DNA from: Phlebopus portentosus
Lineage: Eukaryota; Basidiomycota; Agaricomycetes; Boletales; Boletinellaceae
Direction: 5' to 3'
NCBI GenBank assembly: GCA_037892935.1
Contig: JAYXKI010000014.1
Span: 1,317,093-1,381,092 of the forward strand
DNA length: 64,000 bases
In this document: one piece after another, positions 23,063-34,855 of the stretch
Layout of the letters: each line of letters starts with the position of its first letter
Position numbering within the stretch: position 1 is the stretch's first letter
Translations under genes and position numbers: made by a program
The notes under the pieces: generated by a model
The model's database searches: none
Told to the model about the DNA's origin: nothing
The model's input: only the letters and a program-made list of their open reading frames with translations

Positions 23063-26000
23063 ATGAACCAGGATGCATCTCCTGTCTTGCCATTGCCTTC
23101 GTCTTCAGTGTCCTCGGCACCAGCTAACCATGCTCTAGCTCATCGGCGGATCTTTCTTGGCCCAATGCCGTACACCGTCTCAAAGACCGAGGATCAGGAA
23201 AATGAAGCGACGGACTTTGTGAGCCAGCATGGCCTGCGCATCTTTCTCCAGCAGGGCGGACGCATTGAAGAATGGACCGAAGCAAAGGCAAGAGAGTACA
23301 AAGAGCGTCTGAAACAACGCATTCTCGAGAGTGCGGCGTGGCATGCTGTAGTAGGCAAGAAAGGGAAGAAGAAAGGAGTCATGCCTACCGTCGAGTGGAG
23401 AGGCGATACCTTTGAGATCGGTAAAGTTGCTGGTGTTGGCGTCAACATGCTGGCCACAAGTGAAGAAACTACACCTCGATTACAAGACACGCGGCGAAGC
23501 AGTGACCGATCTACAAGGTCACGAAGGGCGACTACAGTTCATTGGGATGATTTACCTCGACCATCTTTCGTGACTGCGAGAACGACCCTGACCAGCATTG
23601 CAAGTCCAGGTGGTGTCGGCAGTCCACGACTGCAGGCGTCTCAAGGGGCGCCTCTACCAAGCGACAGTTCAGATGCGAACGGTGAGGCTAATGAACCTAA
23701 TGAAAGTACCTCCTCGAGCACGCATCTTTTTACCGAAATGACTTCCCAGTCCATTACCCGCCAGGATTTATTACGTGCATCCGGATTAAGAGGAGCTAAG
23801 AGCGAAGGCGACTTGCCCAAGAAGGCTCGGACTGGACTGAAGTCTATTCTCAATGGTCCCGGGAAGGATAAGGGGAAAGGAAAAACTGTTAGGTACGCTG
23901 ATACCCCTAGAAGAGGAGCTCCGAGCGGTAGTCAAAGACCAGTACCTCCCGATCAGGTTCTTGAACGGTCGCCCGCGGAAGTGGAAGATTCTAGTGCCGC
24001 TGCTGCAGCCGAGGCGAATGAATGGGGGTTTGCTGTGGCAAGCAGCGATGGTGATGACAACAACGGACCAGTTGTCAGAAGAGGTACCTCATTCATTTTC
24101 TGATCGTTACCTACATGCTCATTTCTATTCTGCAGACAGGATGCTTGTTCGCATTTTTCGTTGCGAGCATGAAGGCTTGAAGATTCCGTTTATCGATAAA
24201 GAGTGCCGAAGAACTCGTGGGCTGGATAGCAAAGAGTGGGGCGAGTTTTTAGTGATATGGAGAAATCGCCGTCTTGAATTATATGAGGATTATGTGCGTT
24301 GCTTGCAACTTATCAATGCGCAGAATCATCCTGACTTTTTCCTAGCACACTCCGTGTAAAGAACGTATCCTCGGGCACAAACATCTTGCATTTGTTATTC
24401 CTTTGACTTCTCTGCGGACAAAACTATCTTTATTCTCGTTCATTGACATGTCTTTTTGCTTAATATGCCCACCTACGCCAACAAAATCTAAAGAAGATAA
24501 AGGCCGACGGTCAATTTTCCATCATTCTACGCGAGGATTGAACATTTTTGTCCTCAAACCGAAGAGCAGCTCTAGAGCCCTGGACTGGATTTGGAACTTG
24601 TGGTAAGCGTTTTGGATATATATCTTACGGAGATGAAGCGTGATCAAATGATTTCTACCCTGCAGGATAGAGCTAGGCGCTGCTCTTCCGGATCATATTG
24701 AAATAAGCTGTCCTCTCGTGCACGCGAGGGTTACTTTGCCAGTTCCCGACGGTGGAGCAGGCTGGAGGGAGGTTACTCGTGATTTCGTGATCGATGAATG
24801 TAGCGAAGCCATGGAAGGATCGTTTGCTTGGCAGACTGTTATCCAGCTACCCATTCTTAACGGTAGACGACTTGAACTGTGTTGGCGATTGGACACTAGA
24901 CTCGACTGGGTTTGGCTGAAGAATGACGTGGACGGCCGGAAGCGCGATTGGGAAATATTGTTTGGAGCTGCTATAAGTCGCGTTCGTTCTGTTTTTAGTG
25001 TCTGTGGGGTCTACCACTGATTAGATCTTTTACTAGCTCGGAAGTCCGACACAGTTAGAGCTGCACATTGCCAGCCATTACCCTACTACTATCACTACCA
25101 GAGATGGAAATCATCTTGAAGAACCACCGTCGATTGAAGGCTACGTACATTCGTATAATCGAAAGACTCAGGCCCGAGTCCAGTACTATCTTTCAACACA
25201 TGATGGCTACCTTTTTGCTATTCGAAATGAGAAGGTCGTTGCACCGCCAATCCCTACTGACCTCAAGAGTTTCGCAAAAAGTGAAGTGGAGTTCCGAGAA
25301 GACGAGCGAGTCCGGTTGCGCGAGCAAATTGTGAATGCGCGTTGGCTCTGGGATATGCGGAACGTCCTTCTAGTCCGTCGAGCGATGCACGTCATCCATC
25401 AGGTCAAAGATCCAAGCATCACGGCTAATAGGGCTACAGAACCTCCTGATCCAGATGCTAACGTGTTGGAGCAAGCACAAGAGCCCCATAATGGAAGTGC
25501 CGAATTTCGAAGGACCGATAGTGACATCGATGATGAAGGAGGGGACGCCGGTTTAGCTGCATCGGCAGACAAAGCCCGATTGAAGATGCGCAGGTCTTTT
25601 GAAATAGTATTAAAGAATGGGCGTATCCTTCGCTTCGAGGTAATCTTTCTTTTTCTTTTTCTCTTTTTTTGCCGATGATCGTCTGATGAGGCATTATCTT
25701 CAATAAGACTCACTCCACGAAGATCGCTGTGGAATGGGTGACCCATCTGCGGGCCTTGGTTCAATACTGGGCAAAACGTTATCGGCAGGACACAGTGAAT
25801 GAAATGAAGATCAAGGAGAGTCTCGTGGAAGAAAGAATAACCATCAGCAAACGAGATTACAAGAATGGATATCGACGTTCAGCAACCGGAGCGGATGTCG
25901 AAAACACTACCCTGCACCTTGATGAATTTTGGAACTGGTGTGTTCTTGACGGGTGTCGGCAAATCTTGAAGAGCGGCCGAGTGTATATGAAGAAAAAGTA

Positions 26001-26542
26001 TCGAGCACAGTACATGTACGTTGCATTTTCTATTGCTCTACGCATCGCACCGAAAGCTTGTGATCTTGATCAGACAAACACACCTGATCCTCACGAGAGG
26101 CTTCCTGGTTCAATTTAGAGTCAAGAACGACTTCAGTTTACACACTCATCAGATGGGTCGCATCAACCTCATAGATGCGTATGTTTGCTCAGGTTATTAT
26201 GCCGCATTAGCTCTACCGCCTGATGAATACGATCCGAACTCTCAACCACTGACGAGATATTTTCCGGACGGGCTAGAGACGAGAGACATGACAGAAGATA
26301 CTCTATTCTTGCTCTGGTATTGTCCTCATGCAGACGTCGGGAAAAGTGACAAGGGCGATTCCAACAAGACTCCAATTCGCCAGATGAACTCGAAACGAAA
26401 GCTGGTCTTTTTTAGAGCACGAAGCAAGCTGGAGCGCGATGCCTGGTGTTGGGCACTGAATTGCGAGATCGAGAGGCTGGTCCGAGAAACGAAAGACAGG
26501 GAATACAGAATAAGGGAGCAGGGGACGCCTGTACCCCTCTGA
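23063..26542 (+). CDS. Large PH-domain protein, SPO71/Mug56-like
   Basis: Seven exons (23063-24083, 24136-24293, 24346-24602, 24666-24981, 25037-25639, 25708-26015, 26119-26542) give 1028 residues. The first 340 are Ser/Arg-rich and mostly disordered. Then follow a conserved region (EWGEFLVIWRNRRLELYEDY, HKHLAFVIPL, a long WIWNLW segment), a PH-like region starting EGYVHSYNRKTQARVQYYLS, and a C-terminal part with GRINLIDAYVCSGYY and KRKLVFFRARSKLERDAWCWAL, typical of a second PH domain. This architecture fits fungal SPO71 relatives; yeast Spo71 acts in prospore membrane extension. In a basidiomycete the cellular role is unknown. All joins close in frame. The exact start is uncertain. Confidence 0.7.
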
Positions 26543-26822
26543 CTTTTTATGTTCATGATGGTTTCTATATTTCAGGAGATTCTTCCGTTGCATTTTTTGG
26601 GCATCTTGGAGGACCTATTATATTTTGCACCGCTTTAATAACGCATTCAAAGCATCTTTTCATGATAATGTATCCTGTTTCCTGTAGCGTGCTTGATTGA
26701 ATTGACAATGGATCATTGAATGTTCTCCAAAGATCCGAGTGACAGAATCCCTACTCTCTTGTTAGATTATTCACTTCGTTCTCGGCTTCTTCGCTATAAC
26801 TTTACTTAGAGAAAATAGTTCC

Positions 26823-27395
26823 TCAAGCCAAAAAATTGCGACACGAACCTCCGTATTTGCTTCGAGCTGTCCTCCTGTTTACAACGGCACCAAGGTCGAA
26901 AGCACCACGGACGATCTTGTATCTAGTGTACATTTATTACCAGACGCACGGAGCTTGTCGGGGTGGAAGGACGTACCTCACACCCGGAAGATCCTGGGCC
27001 CTACCTCCCCTGACCAACACTACGCTATGTTCCTGCAGATTATGTCCCTCTCCTTGTATATACGCGATGACAGCGTTCCCATTCGAAAGTTTCACCCGCG
27101 CGACTTTGCGATTGGCGGAGTTCGGCTTCTTGGGTTTCATGGTGAAGATTTGGGTGCAGACGCCTTTCCTTTGGTAATTACCCTCTAGCCCGACGGAGAC
27201 GGATTGCTTGATTCTGCGCTTGGGTTTTCGGCGGGTTGCTTGGTTGAGTGTCATGGTGCGGGCTTGGAGAAGGAAGGGTGTGAGTGTTTGGAGCTGCGCA
27301 TGGGCGTGAGGATGGAGAGCGGAGAGAAAGGATCTTTGTGGTCGGGAGTGTAGTGATAATCGAGAAAATGAGCGCAGTATCGAGAGCATGAGCAT
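26823..27395 (-). CDS. MRPS12: Mitochondrial ribosomal protein uS12m
   Basis: Two exons (26977-27395, 26823-26922) give 172 residues. The uS12 core starts MTLNQATRR and carries the decoding-site signatures [34 protein letters not shown] and [14 protein letters not shown] 54-nt intron is needed at the end; reading through it gives an abnormal tail, while splicing restores [12 protein letters not shown]. The start at 27395 gives a 65-residue Leu/Arg/Ser/His-rich leader for mitochondrial import. An in-frame upstream ATG at 27536 would add 47 residues unlike a presequence. uS12 is part of the small-subunit decoding centre. It shares a 214-bp divergent promoter with the PPPDE gene. Confidence 0.92.
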
Positions 27396-27609
27396 CGTGG
27401 TATGGGTATGTCGAAGGAAGAATGAAACAGCCAAAAAGTCTGTTTCCTTTTCGAGACGCAAGTCGCTGATCATCGCCGATCGTGCCGTAGTGATGTGCCG
27501 ATGACGAGTACCATTATTATGAGAGGACGCGTCCACCTCTTCTTGACGCGTACTCTCATCTGCTCAGTCTCTCATAGACCTTCTGGAATAATAAGCCGCA
27601 ACTGTGCCA

Positions 27610-29961
27610 ATGGGATCTCCTGTAAAATTGTACATCTATGATCTGACGAATGGCCTTGCAAGGCAGCTCTCGCTGCAGTTGATGGGGAGACAAATAGATG
27701 GTATTTGGTACGTTGATTTGGCATCCTGGGCCTTTAAGTGCTGTTGACACCATGAAAATAAAGGCATACTTCTGTTGTTGTATTTGGAAAGGAAATCTTT
27801 TACGGACAGGGAATATTGACTACAAGACCAGGACAGTCTCATGTGAGTTTCTGCTGGCCTTGTCATGACTGGATGTTTCGTCAATCTCGCATAGCACGGA
27901 CAACCTTGGCAAATTCTTGGTATGGGAGAGACCGCTATAGACGAGGATACCTTCAATGATTATCTCCGAGAAATGAGGGACGTGTATACGGCGGACAAGG
28001 CAAGTGATTGCAATCGCTGGCTTAGTTTATGTTTTAATTTAAATACAGTACCATCTCCTCGGTAGGGCTGAATCCGTTATATGTATCACTTCAACACTCA
28101 TCTGGATGCAAAGATTTCAATTGCAACTCATTTACAGATGACTGCATTGGCTTTCTAACAGGAGGGTCCATTCCGTCATGGATCAAAGGTATTTGTGCTT
28201 CGCAGATTTATCATGCCTTGGCGTACTGATACTGTCTACGAGATCTTCCTGCCGACTTCCTTTCAACACCTTTCGGTGCGGCTCTTCGGCCTACGATCGA
28301 TAGTATGTTCCGTCGGCCCACTCCCGGAGCTGTGTCACCTCAGCCGTACAACCAACCCATGGCATCGTCACTGCTTCAGTCAGTGGCTTCACAAGCAGCT
28401 GGACCTCCTGCTGCCCGATCCAACTATTTGCCGACTCCTGCTGCAACTCCATCCCCCAAGTCTGCGGTAGCTACCGTGACCGCTCCTTTACAAATATGTT
28501 CCAATCTGCAACACTTCCACAACATTCTAAAGTCCCATCGCGCCGTTTCCGCCTTCTTCACATCCCGGACATGTCCTCCTTGCAAGATTGTCGAGCCTAT
28601 ATTTGAAGACCTTGCTGCGGAGAAGGCGTCCAAGGGTGTTGCGTTCGTGAAGATTGATTTAAGCGCTATGTTTGGCGGTGAAATCGCACGAGTGTATGGT
28701 GTAACAGCTACTCCTACATTCGTCTTTTTCTTGGACGGGAAGAAGACGGATGAGCTCAAAGGGGCGAACGTTCCTGAATTACGCAGTCAGGTTGACCTTC
28801 TCATCTTTCAAGCATTTCCACGTATGTTCATTTCTTCATTTCCGCATACCTTCATGTACTGATTCTGATTGTGTCCCAGCCCACCCGCATACATCTAAGA
28901 AGCTGGTTGCGATCCATGCCATCTCCCTCGAGCCCATACTTTTCACTCAAGTGCCCGCATTAGATACAGTGAAGGCGAAACTTTTCTCTTTCATAGACGC
29001 AACCTCCTTTGGAGATGCAGAGAAGGAGAGGGCTAAGAAAGTGCTTACAGGATCGACCATCCCTTTTCTCAAGACGAGATGCGACTCGAAACTCAAAGCC
29101 CCCATACCTGCCGCGGCTACGACAAAGAAAGTGTGCGAGGACTGGGCAACAATTTCTGCTGCATTGATTCATGCTCTACCGAAAGAGCAGTTGTTCCCGC
29201 TTATCGACCTCTGGAGAATCGGATTACTGGATAACTCGATATCCGGCTGGTGCGCGTCTACGGCTGCGCCGGATAGCACTGTGAAGAACCCGGTGTTAAA
29301 GATATTGGACTTCTCCGCTTCTGATCCATCGTTGCTGTCTAAAGCTGTCATCCTGACCACATTACGCATGCTTTCGAATACGTTTGCCAACATGACACTT
29401 GCTCGTTGCCTATTGAATCAAAATGAATCGGGCCCGGGTTTCTCACCCCGACAAGCTCTGACGATGGTCTTGGTGTCGGCTCTACTTCATGAAGACGCTG
29501 GAGTGCGTACTGCAGCGGCTAGCTTAGCGTTCAACGTCTCCACGTACGTCCAGAAGCCACGCGTAGATGCTGTGAGATCTGGACGACACGGTGAAAATGT
29601 ACAGGATGGTGACGAAAGTGAAGGCGAATGGGAAGTAGAGCTTGCCAGTGCTATCGTTGAGGCCGTGCGAAACGAGACGACTAGCGAAGATGTCGGTATG
29701 TAGTTCAGTTCTCCTGTTTCTGAATTACTAATGCTCACCTCTCAAAATTGAATAGTGCATCGCTTGACTGCGTCTCTTGCGTTCTTACTACACCTCTCGC
29801 CATTCTATGAAACACAGGTAAAGCCTCTGTTGGAAGTACTCCAGGCGAAGGATGTCCTTAAAGCGAAACTCAACGGTGGATCGAATGGATGTGGAGAACA
29901 GGGCGTGGTGAAGAAGGAAATAAGGTTATTGATTAGTGAGGTTGCTGAGGAGTTGTGCTGA
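27610..29961 (+). CDS. PPPDE peptidase-thioredoxin-PUL domain fusion protein
   Basis: Eight exons (27610-27707, 27764-27842, 27895-27999, 28049-28061, 28114-28188, 28243-28821, 28880-29695, 29756-29961) give 656 residues. The N-terminal PPPDE/DeSI-type cysteine peptidase starts VKLYIYDLTNGLA, with catalytic His 34 (WHTSVVVF) and Cys 102 (FNCNSFTDDC). A Pro/Ala linker leads to a thioredoxin fold near residues 200-310 with CPPC in place of CGPC. A PUL (PLAA/Ufd3-Lub1) domain fills residues 330-656. PPPDE proteins remove ubiquitin or SUMO and PUL binds Cdc48/p97, so a role in ubiquitin-dependent redox or protein quality control is inferred. Exon 4 is 13 nt and intron 3 uses a GC donor (AAG|GCAAGT). 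The domain order is known from other fungi. Confidence 0.88.
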
Positions 29962-30084
29962 TATACGGAGCAGTTCTCCATTGAAAGTGGAATGAGGATA
30001 TCGTATTTGCATAGTGTAATCAAAGCTAATGTGTACAGTTGGATTGTCTTATAGCAGTATTTATTCTATCCACGAGAGCAAGGA

Positions 30085-32669
30085 TCATTTTTGTTCGGAG
30101 AGTTCATGAGATCCGCTGACAACGGGCCTTTCCCACTTTCTCGAGCGCTCAAACCACCATCTCATAGCGACTTCTCGTTCTGCATCGCCCACTCTTTCCA
30201 AAATCTCCTCAAACACGTTCTCGATCAAGACATGTCTACACCCGGGCTCTAATTCTCCGTTTACGACTCGTTCGACTTCGCCAAGGACGCGCGGGAGTAG
30301 TACCAGACTGACGTTTGGGATTAAGGAAATTAGGGCAAGTGACAATGCTGTGCGAGTTTGAGGTGTTTCGTTGATAGCGGCAGAGTGTGCTCGGAGGAGT
30401 TGTTCGACACAGAGCCATGCAAGTGCTGGGTCCCCTGAGAATTCTTCATCCACTGCCGAGCCGTTCCACCCGCGCAAGGAAAACGAAGAACGTGATGTCC
30501 GGTGCATTGCTGATGGGGGGCGGCGTGGGTTTCTACCTGTACTTGCGCTTCTGACAAGCGCTGCGTACGCGAGACGAAGCTGCGGTGTCGTCAGACCACC
30601 GTCCCGTGCATTCTGGGATACATGATAAATATATGAGCCATTGACATGCATGGAACATAGAAATGTACCTCAAGGAGTATTTGGGAGTATCCTGGGACCA
30701 AGCGTCTTGCAAGATTAATATCGCTCGACTTTTCAGTCGACTTGCCTTTCCTGTCTTTCTTATTCTGTACCGGAGAAGAACCTGCACTCTTCTCGGCGTG
30801 AGCAGCGAAGATGGAAAGCATCACCGAATGTGCCGCTTCGTATGTTTGACGATTTGACGAGTCGCTTAGATATCTGATGGAATGTGATGGCGTCATGTAG
30901 TCGTTCTGAAATTGGCAAGAAACGTACTTACGGCTCGCAAAAAGGAAGTACGACTTCTTCGACACTGCCATCATCTAAAACAGAGATGAATTGCTCGATA
31001 CATGTAAGGACAAAGGACCATTTCGCATGCATGAAGTGATTTTTAGGTGACACTAGAACATGTTGGTTATTTATCCTTCAAAGCAATGATGGAATTTACC
31101 ACTGTAGTTACGAGCATCTCGAACCGAGCTACGAATGAAGCCCTCGCTCTCCATTACGTCAGTGGAAAGAATGTCAACTGACGTGTAGAAAACTTTCTTC
31201 AGCTCTGGGAATGAAGGCCCCGCACCAGCCTCGGTCGGTCTGGCCGCAACACCGCCGAAGGAAGAAATGACAAACGAGAGAGAGGACAAGGTGCTGAGGA
31301 TTGTGGATGCGAGGTGTGAAGTCGAGTACAGCGAGGAAGGAGGCGAGTGGTAGAGGACAGTGTCAAGGATGGCTTGCTGGAGCATCAACGTTGAGAAAAG
31401 GTGCGTCTTCAATACTGTCCATATTTTCTCCGTTGCTTTACTTGTCGTTTCATCTGCCGGAGTCGCGATGAGCTTTCTGTGTATCTCCGTGGAGTGGATC
31501 GGTTGCTTACCTAGCTGAGTTTCAGACGTCACGTCCGCCAGAGGACTAGAGCGCCAGTCCTCTTCAACCTGGCGAGACGTAGAGTAGAGACTCCGTACAA
31601 CGGTATTAAAAAATTCCCATAGCTCTCTTCTTCCTTGTCGACTGAATGAAGTATCGGCTAACCCTGAAATGACTTTCGCAAGCAGCCTGCATAGATACGC
31701 AATGCGAGCAAAGCAATCTGATGCTTGTAAAGCATCAATAACACGCTCAAGCTTCGAACCCGCCTTAGTCCAACGCAATTGAGCAAAATCAGGCTGTCAA
31801 AACCAAGGATACCTACTGGAATTGTAACGGACCCATCGACACCTCGATGCATATCCTCGCGGGCGGCTTTAAGATAGTTTCCTGAAGCAAGTCCCTTGTC
31901 GATCACTGCAAGGCAAGACGACGCTAGACTCTAATCAGGCATTAGGGTTATGGAGGCTATGAATACTCTCGGGATTACGCACGAGCATATTTAAGGCGGA
32001 AAGCACGTCTGTAGAGAACGAGCAAAAGTATTGGGAGGCCAGTAGCACAGACAGTTCAGCTCGATCTTCATTACTATTTCAGCTTATGCAAAGTGAAGCA
32101 TTATACTAGTGAACACCTAACGAACCTTTTTCCGCATACGAGAATTCAGAAGTCCATTGGTCATTTGCGGAATTCGACATCTCTACCGCTTCGGCGAATG
32201 CAAGAACCACTATCCCTTCTACCTTTCGGAGAAGACTTCGGCTTAATTTTGCATCTTGTATGTCGTCCAATCCGAGACGAAGTCCGCCTGCTATAGACAT
32301 TCGCAAAAGCGGGGCACCATCCTTTAAGCCTTCGAGAATCCCACTCAACCAGCTGGTGAGATCGTTCGATATCGATGTATCAAATAGTCCTCGTTCCTTC
32401 TTGTTGAGCTCAGCAAATTTCTGTCTCACAGAGACTCTGAATGTGTTCCCGAGTGAGAAACAACCTTTAAAAGTAAATGGTCGCCAGAGCGGAGATGAAA
32501 TAACGGAAGCTGTAAGCGGTGCGGGTGTTGGCTGTGTCGTCGGTAAGTGGATTAGATAGTGGCATATCGCAGCCTGAAGTGCATCGAATGATATCCTGGG
32601 CCTTTCTTCCCGTAAATGAGCCAGTAATTTGAGATAACCTCTGTCGACAGGAATTTGCAGAGTAGCCAT
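30085..32669 (-). CDS. PEX8-like peroxin candidate (conserved fungal protein)
   Basis: Seven exons (32140-32669, 31979-32073, 31817-31905, 31100-31763, 30932-31052, 30669-30873, 30085-30612) give 743 residues. The fourth exon could instead start at 31793 with a different upstream donor. The protein is helical and repeat-like, without transmembrane segments or known catalytic motifs. Recognisable stretches are HFMHAKWSFVLTCIEQF, RQTYEAAHSVMLSIF and LTTPQLRLAYAALVRSAS, which recall fungal Pex8, a peroxisomal import factor; this is a similarity of wording and layout, not proof. It ends SEQK, without a PTS1 signal. It is divergent from NUF2, with 197 bp between starts. An upstream ATG at 32825 in frame is less likely. 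Confidence 0.5.
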
Positions 32670-32729
32670 CTCGAAAGTGAGAATCGAGGATGTGCAAGAT
32701 CGTCGTCCATGTGATTTCGTTTCCGGCCC

Positions 32730-32735
32730 CACGTG
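32730..32735. promoter_or_regulatory. CACGTG E-box in the PEX8-like/NUF2 promoter
   Basis: A single CACGTG lies between two divergent start codons, a position repeated at several other promoters of this window. Function is inferred. Confidence 0.3.
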
Positions 32736-32866
32736 ACCTTCAGCAACGCGTTGAGTCACTGTCACTGTCACTGTCTTTCGCGTTTCGTTTCCTGTGCCAG
32801 TATCACCCATCTTTCTCGCCTCCAACTTAACTCAAGAAATCGTCTCTAATCCAGTGCTCTTCCGAC

Positions 32867-34584
32867 ATGAATGGTAATGACGGATTTTGGTTTCCGTCTA
32901 TGAAGATAGCCGAGATTACTAGCGCTTTAGAGGAATGGGGGCTACGAATTACGGAGGACCAGATTCAAAGGCCGACGGCGGAGAATGTACAGAAGATTTA
33001 CGTCCTTTTCCTCCAGCAGATTACTGGGTTGACCCCAGAGATGCTTCAAGATCCAGTAGGAAGAGCACTTGCAGTGGTGTCTGAGTATCCTGAGCTGTAT
33101 TCAAACAGCCTAAACCTCAACCTCGTTCTACACCACGTGTAAGTTGCGCATTTACTTCACCTTACAATATTTTCTCTGAAGCGAATGTGCTACAAGGCAA
33201 CGGCTGGGCCATGCCGCTCGAGTACAGGACTTCTCTATGCGCGACCTTGTTTTCCCTGAACCTGAGCGTACTCGAAACATCCTGTCCGCGATCATCAATT
33301 TCATCAAGTTCGCAGAGGAGAGAGCTCCTTTCTTAAAGAAATTGCGCGATCAGTCATCCTCCGCGCTGGAAGAGCGAGATCGCACAAAGCAAAAAGTTGA
33401 AGAGATGAGGCAAAAGATTGCCGAAATAAAGTGTGTGGCTTTCGAGCATGTCCAGAGAGTTAAAGGCTCATCAGTCTCTGGCACAGGAAACAGCGGGAAG
33501 CCGACGAGCCAAAAAGACTCGCTTTAAAGCAGGAGAACGAGGAGTTGAAGAAGCGGATGGTTAGGATCAAGGACGCGAAGACAGAGGTGTCACGGGAAGT
33601 CGATGCACGAAAGAAAGACAAGAGTACGCTCAGTCGGCAGAAGGTACATTGGTCTTGCTTACATGGACCATTATGTCTTACGATGCTTTAATAGGAAAAT
33701 ATACAGCGCGAAGTTGAGCTTGTCTCCGCTGCTCTCGGCTCGACTCGTGGTCGTATCGTCCAGTCTCCTGAGCGGATTAAGAAGCACATCAGCGAGATGG
33801 CGATACTTGCCCAGGACGAGCGAATGCATATTGCCGCTGCTGAAGCTAAACAGCGCGAACTCAAAGTGAAATTAGACGCATTGAACGTCTTCGAGCAAGT
33901 ACGTTGTGACTGCCTCTGCGTGAAGGGCAGCCTTGACTGATTGGAATAATGTGTAGGACATGAAGAAACTCATCGACGACTTGCGCACAATCCAATCGGA
34001 GCATATTCAGGTTGATACAATTCGACACAGACTAGTATCGTATCGAGAAGAACTCGACCGAAAAGTTATTCTCAAGGAGCAGCTGTTGGGTCGTGCTGAT
34101 GTGTGTTACTGTACCCGCTTCCTATCCTAATCCCTCTGACGACAAACTACAGCGAGCAAAACGACAAGAAAATATTGCACTAGAAAAACTTTCGCGTGCT
34201 CAACAGCATGCGGAAGAGCGAAGATTGCGCTCGACAGAAGAGCTTGAACGATTGCAGCGAGAATATGCAGAGATGTCCGAGGAGCGCAAGGAGAATGACA
34301 GGATGGTTGAGGAGACGAAGCAGGAAGCGGATGCTCTAGAGCGAAAGGTCCTAGCTTCTCATCCCTTTTCGGCTTGCGGCCGTTTATGCTGACCGTTGAT
34401 ATTAGATGAAGGAACATCTTCGGAAGAATGAAGCTGAGCTTAGTGAGCTCGTAAGTGAATATTGGAGGCTCCGACACCAGACTGGCAAGTCTTGAAATCT
34501 GTCCTTAGGTATCTGAACTGACTTTTTACCTTAGAGGTATACATGGAGACACTTGCGGACAAGCTGGGGATGAATCTTACCTGA
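32867..34584 (+). CDS. NUF2: Kinetochore protein Nuf2
   Basis: Eight exons (32867-33138, 33197-33430, 33487-33643, 33695-33898, 33957-34100, 34153-34347, 34406-34484, 34535-34584) give 444 residues. The calponin-homology-like N-terminus has FWFPSMKIAEITSALEEWG and FSMRDLVFPEPERTRNILSAIINFI, a Nuf2 signature. The remainder is long coiled coil ending EYWRLRHQTEVYMETLADKLGM. Nuf2 pairs with Ndc80 to bind microtubules at kinetochores. The 56-nt intron at 33431-33486 removes what first looks like two frameshifts. The last intron starts with GC (ACTG|GCAAGT), the only choice giving the conserved C-terminus. A GTAAGT inside exon 7 (34451) is a potential cryptic donor but lies in conserved coding sequence. 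Confidence 0.93.
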
Positions 34585-34855
34585 TAGAAAGATGCCCCCA
34601 TTCGTTTTATGTACTCTTATACCTTTGTAATTTTACTGTATCGGGACCGTTTTTGTAGAGTTTGAAGCCCGTTATTGATTGGCGCATACAATATCACGTA
34701 ATGTGATCAATGAATATTCTTTGCTCCGACGGCACGACCACATCCTGCGCTTCTACTTTGCACGCAAACCACCACCACGACGTCCGGCAAATCCAGCGCC
34801 GCACGACGTCCACTACGACGAGGACGCGTGAGAGTCTACGCCCCGCGGGCGAGTC

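Noticed and set aside
26923..26976. Aberrant C-terminus of uS12m
   Set aside because: Reading through gives a wrong tail, but a 54-nt intron restores the conserved ending; the gene is intact.
33430..33520. Apparent double frameshift in NUF2 (poly-A near 33511)
   Set aside because: A 56-nt GT...AG intron at 33431-33486 restores one continuous coiled-coil frame, so no lesion is needed.
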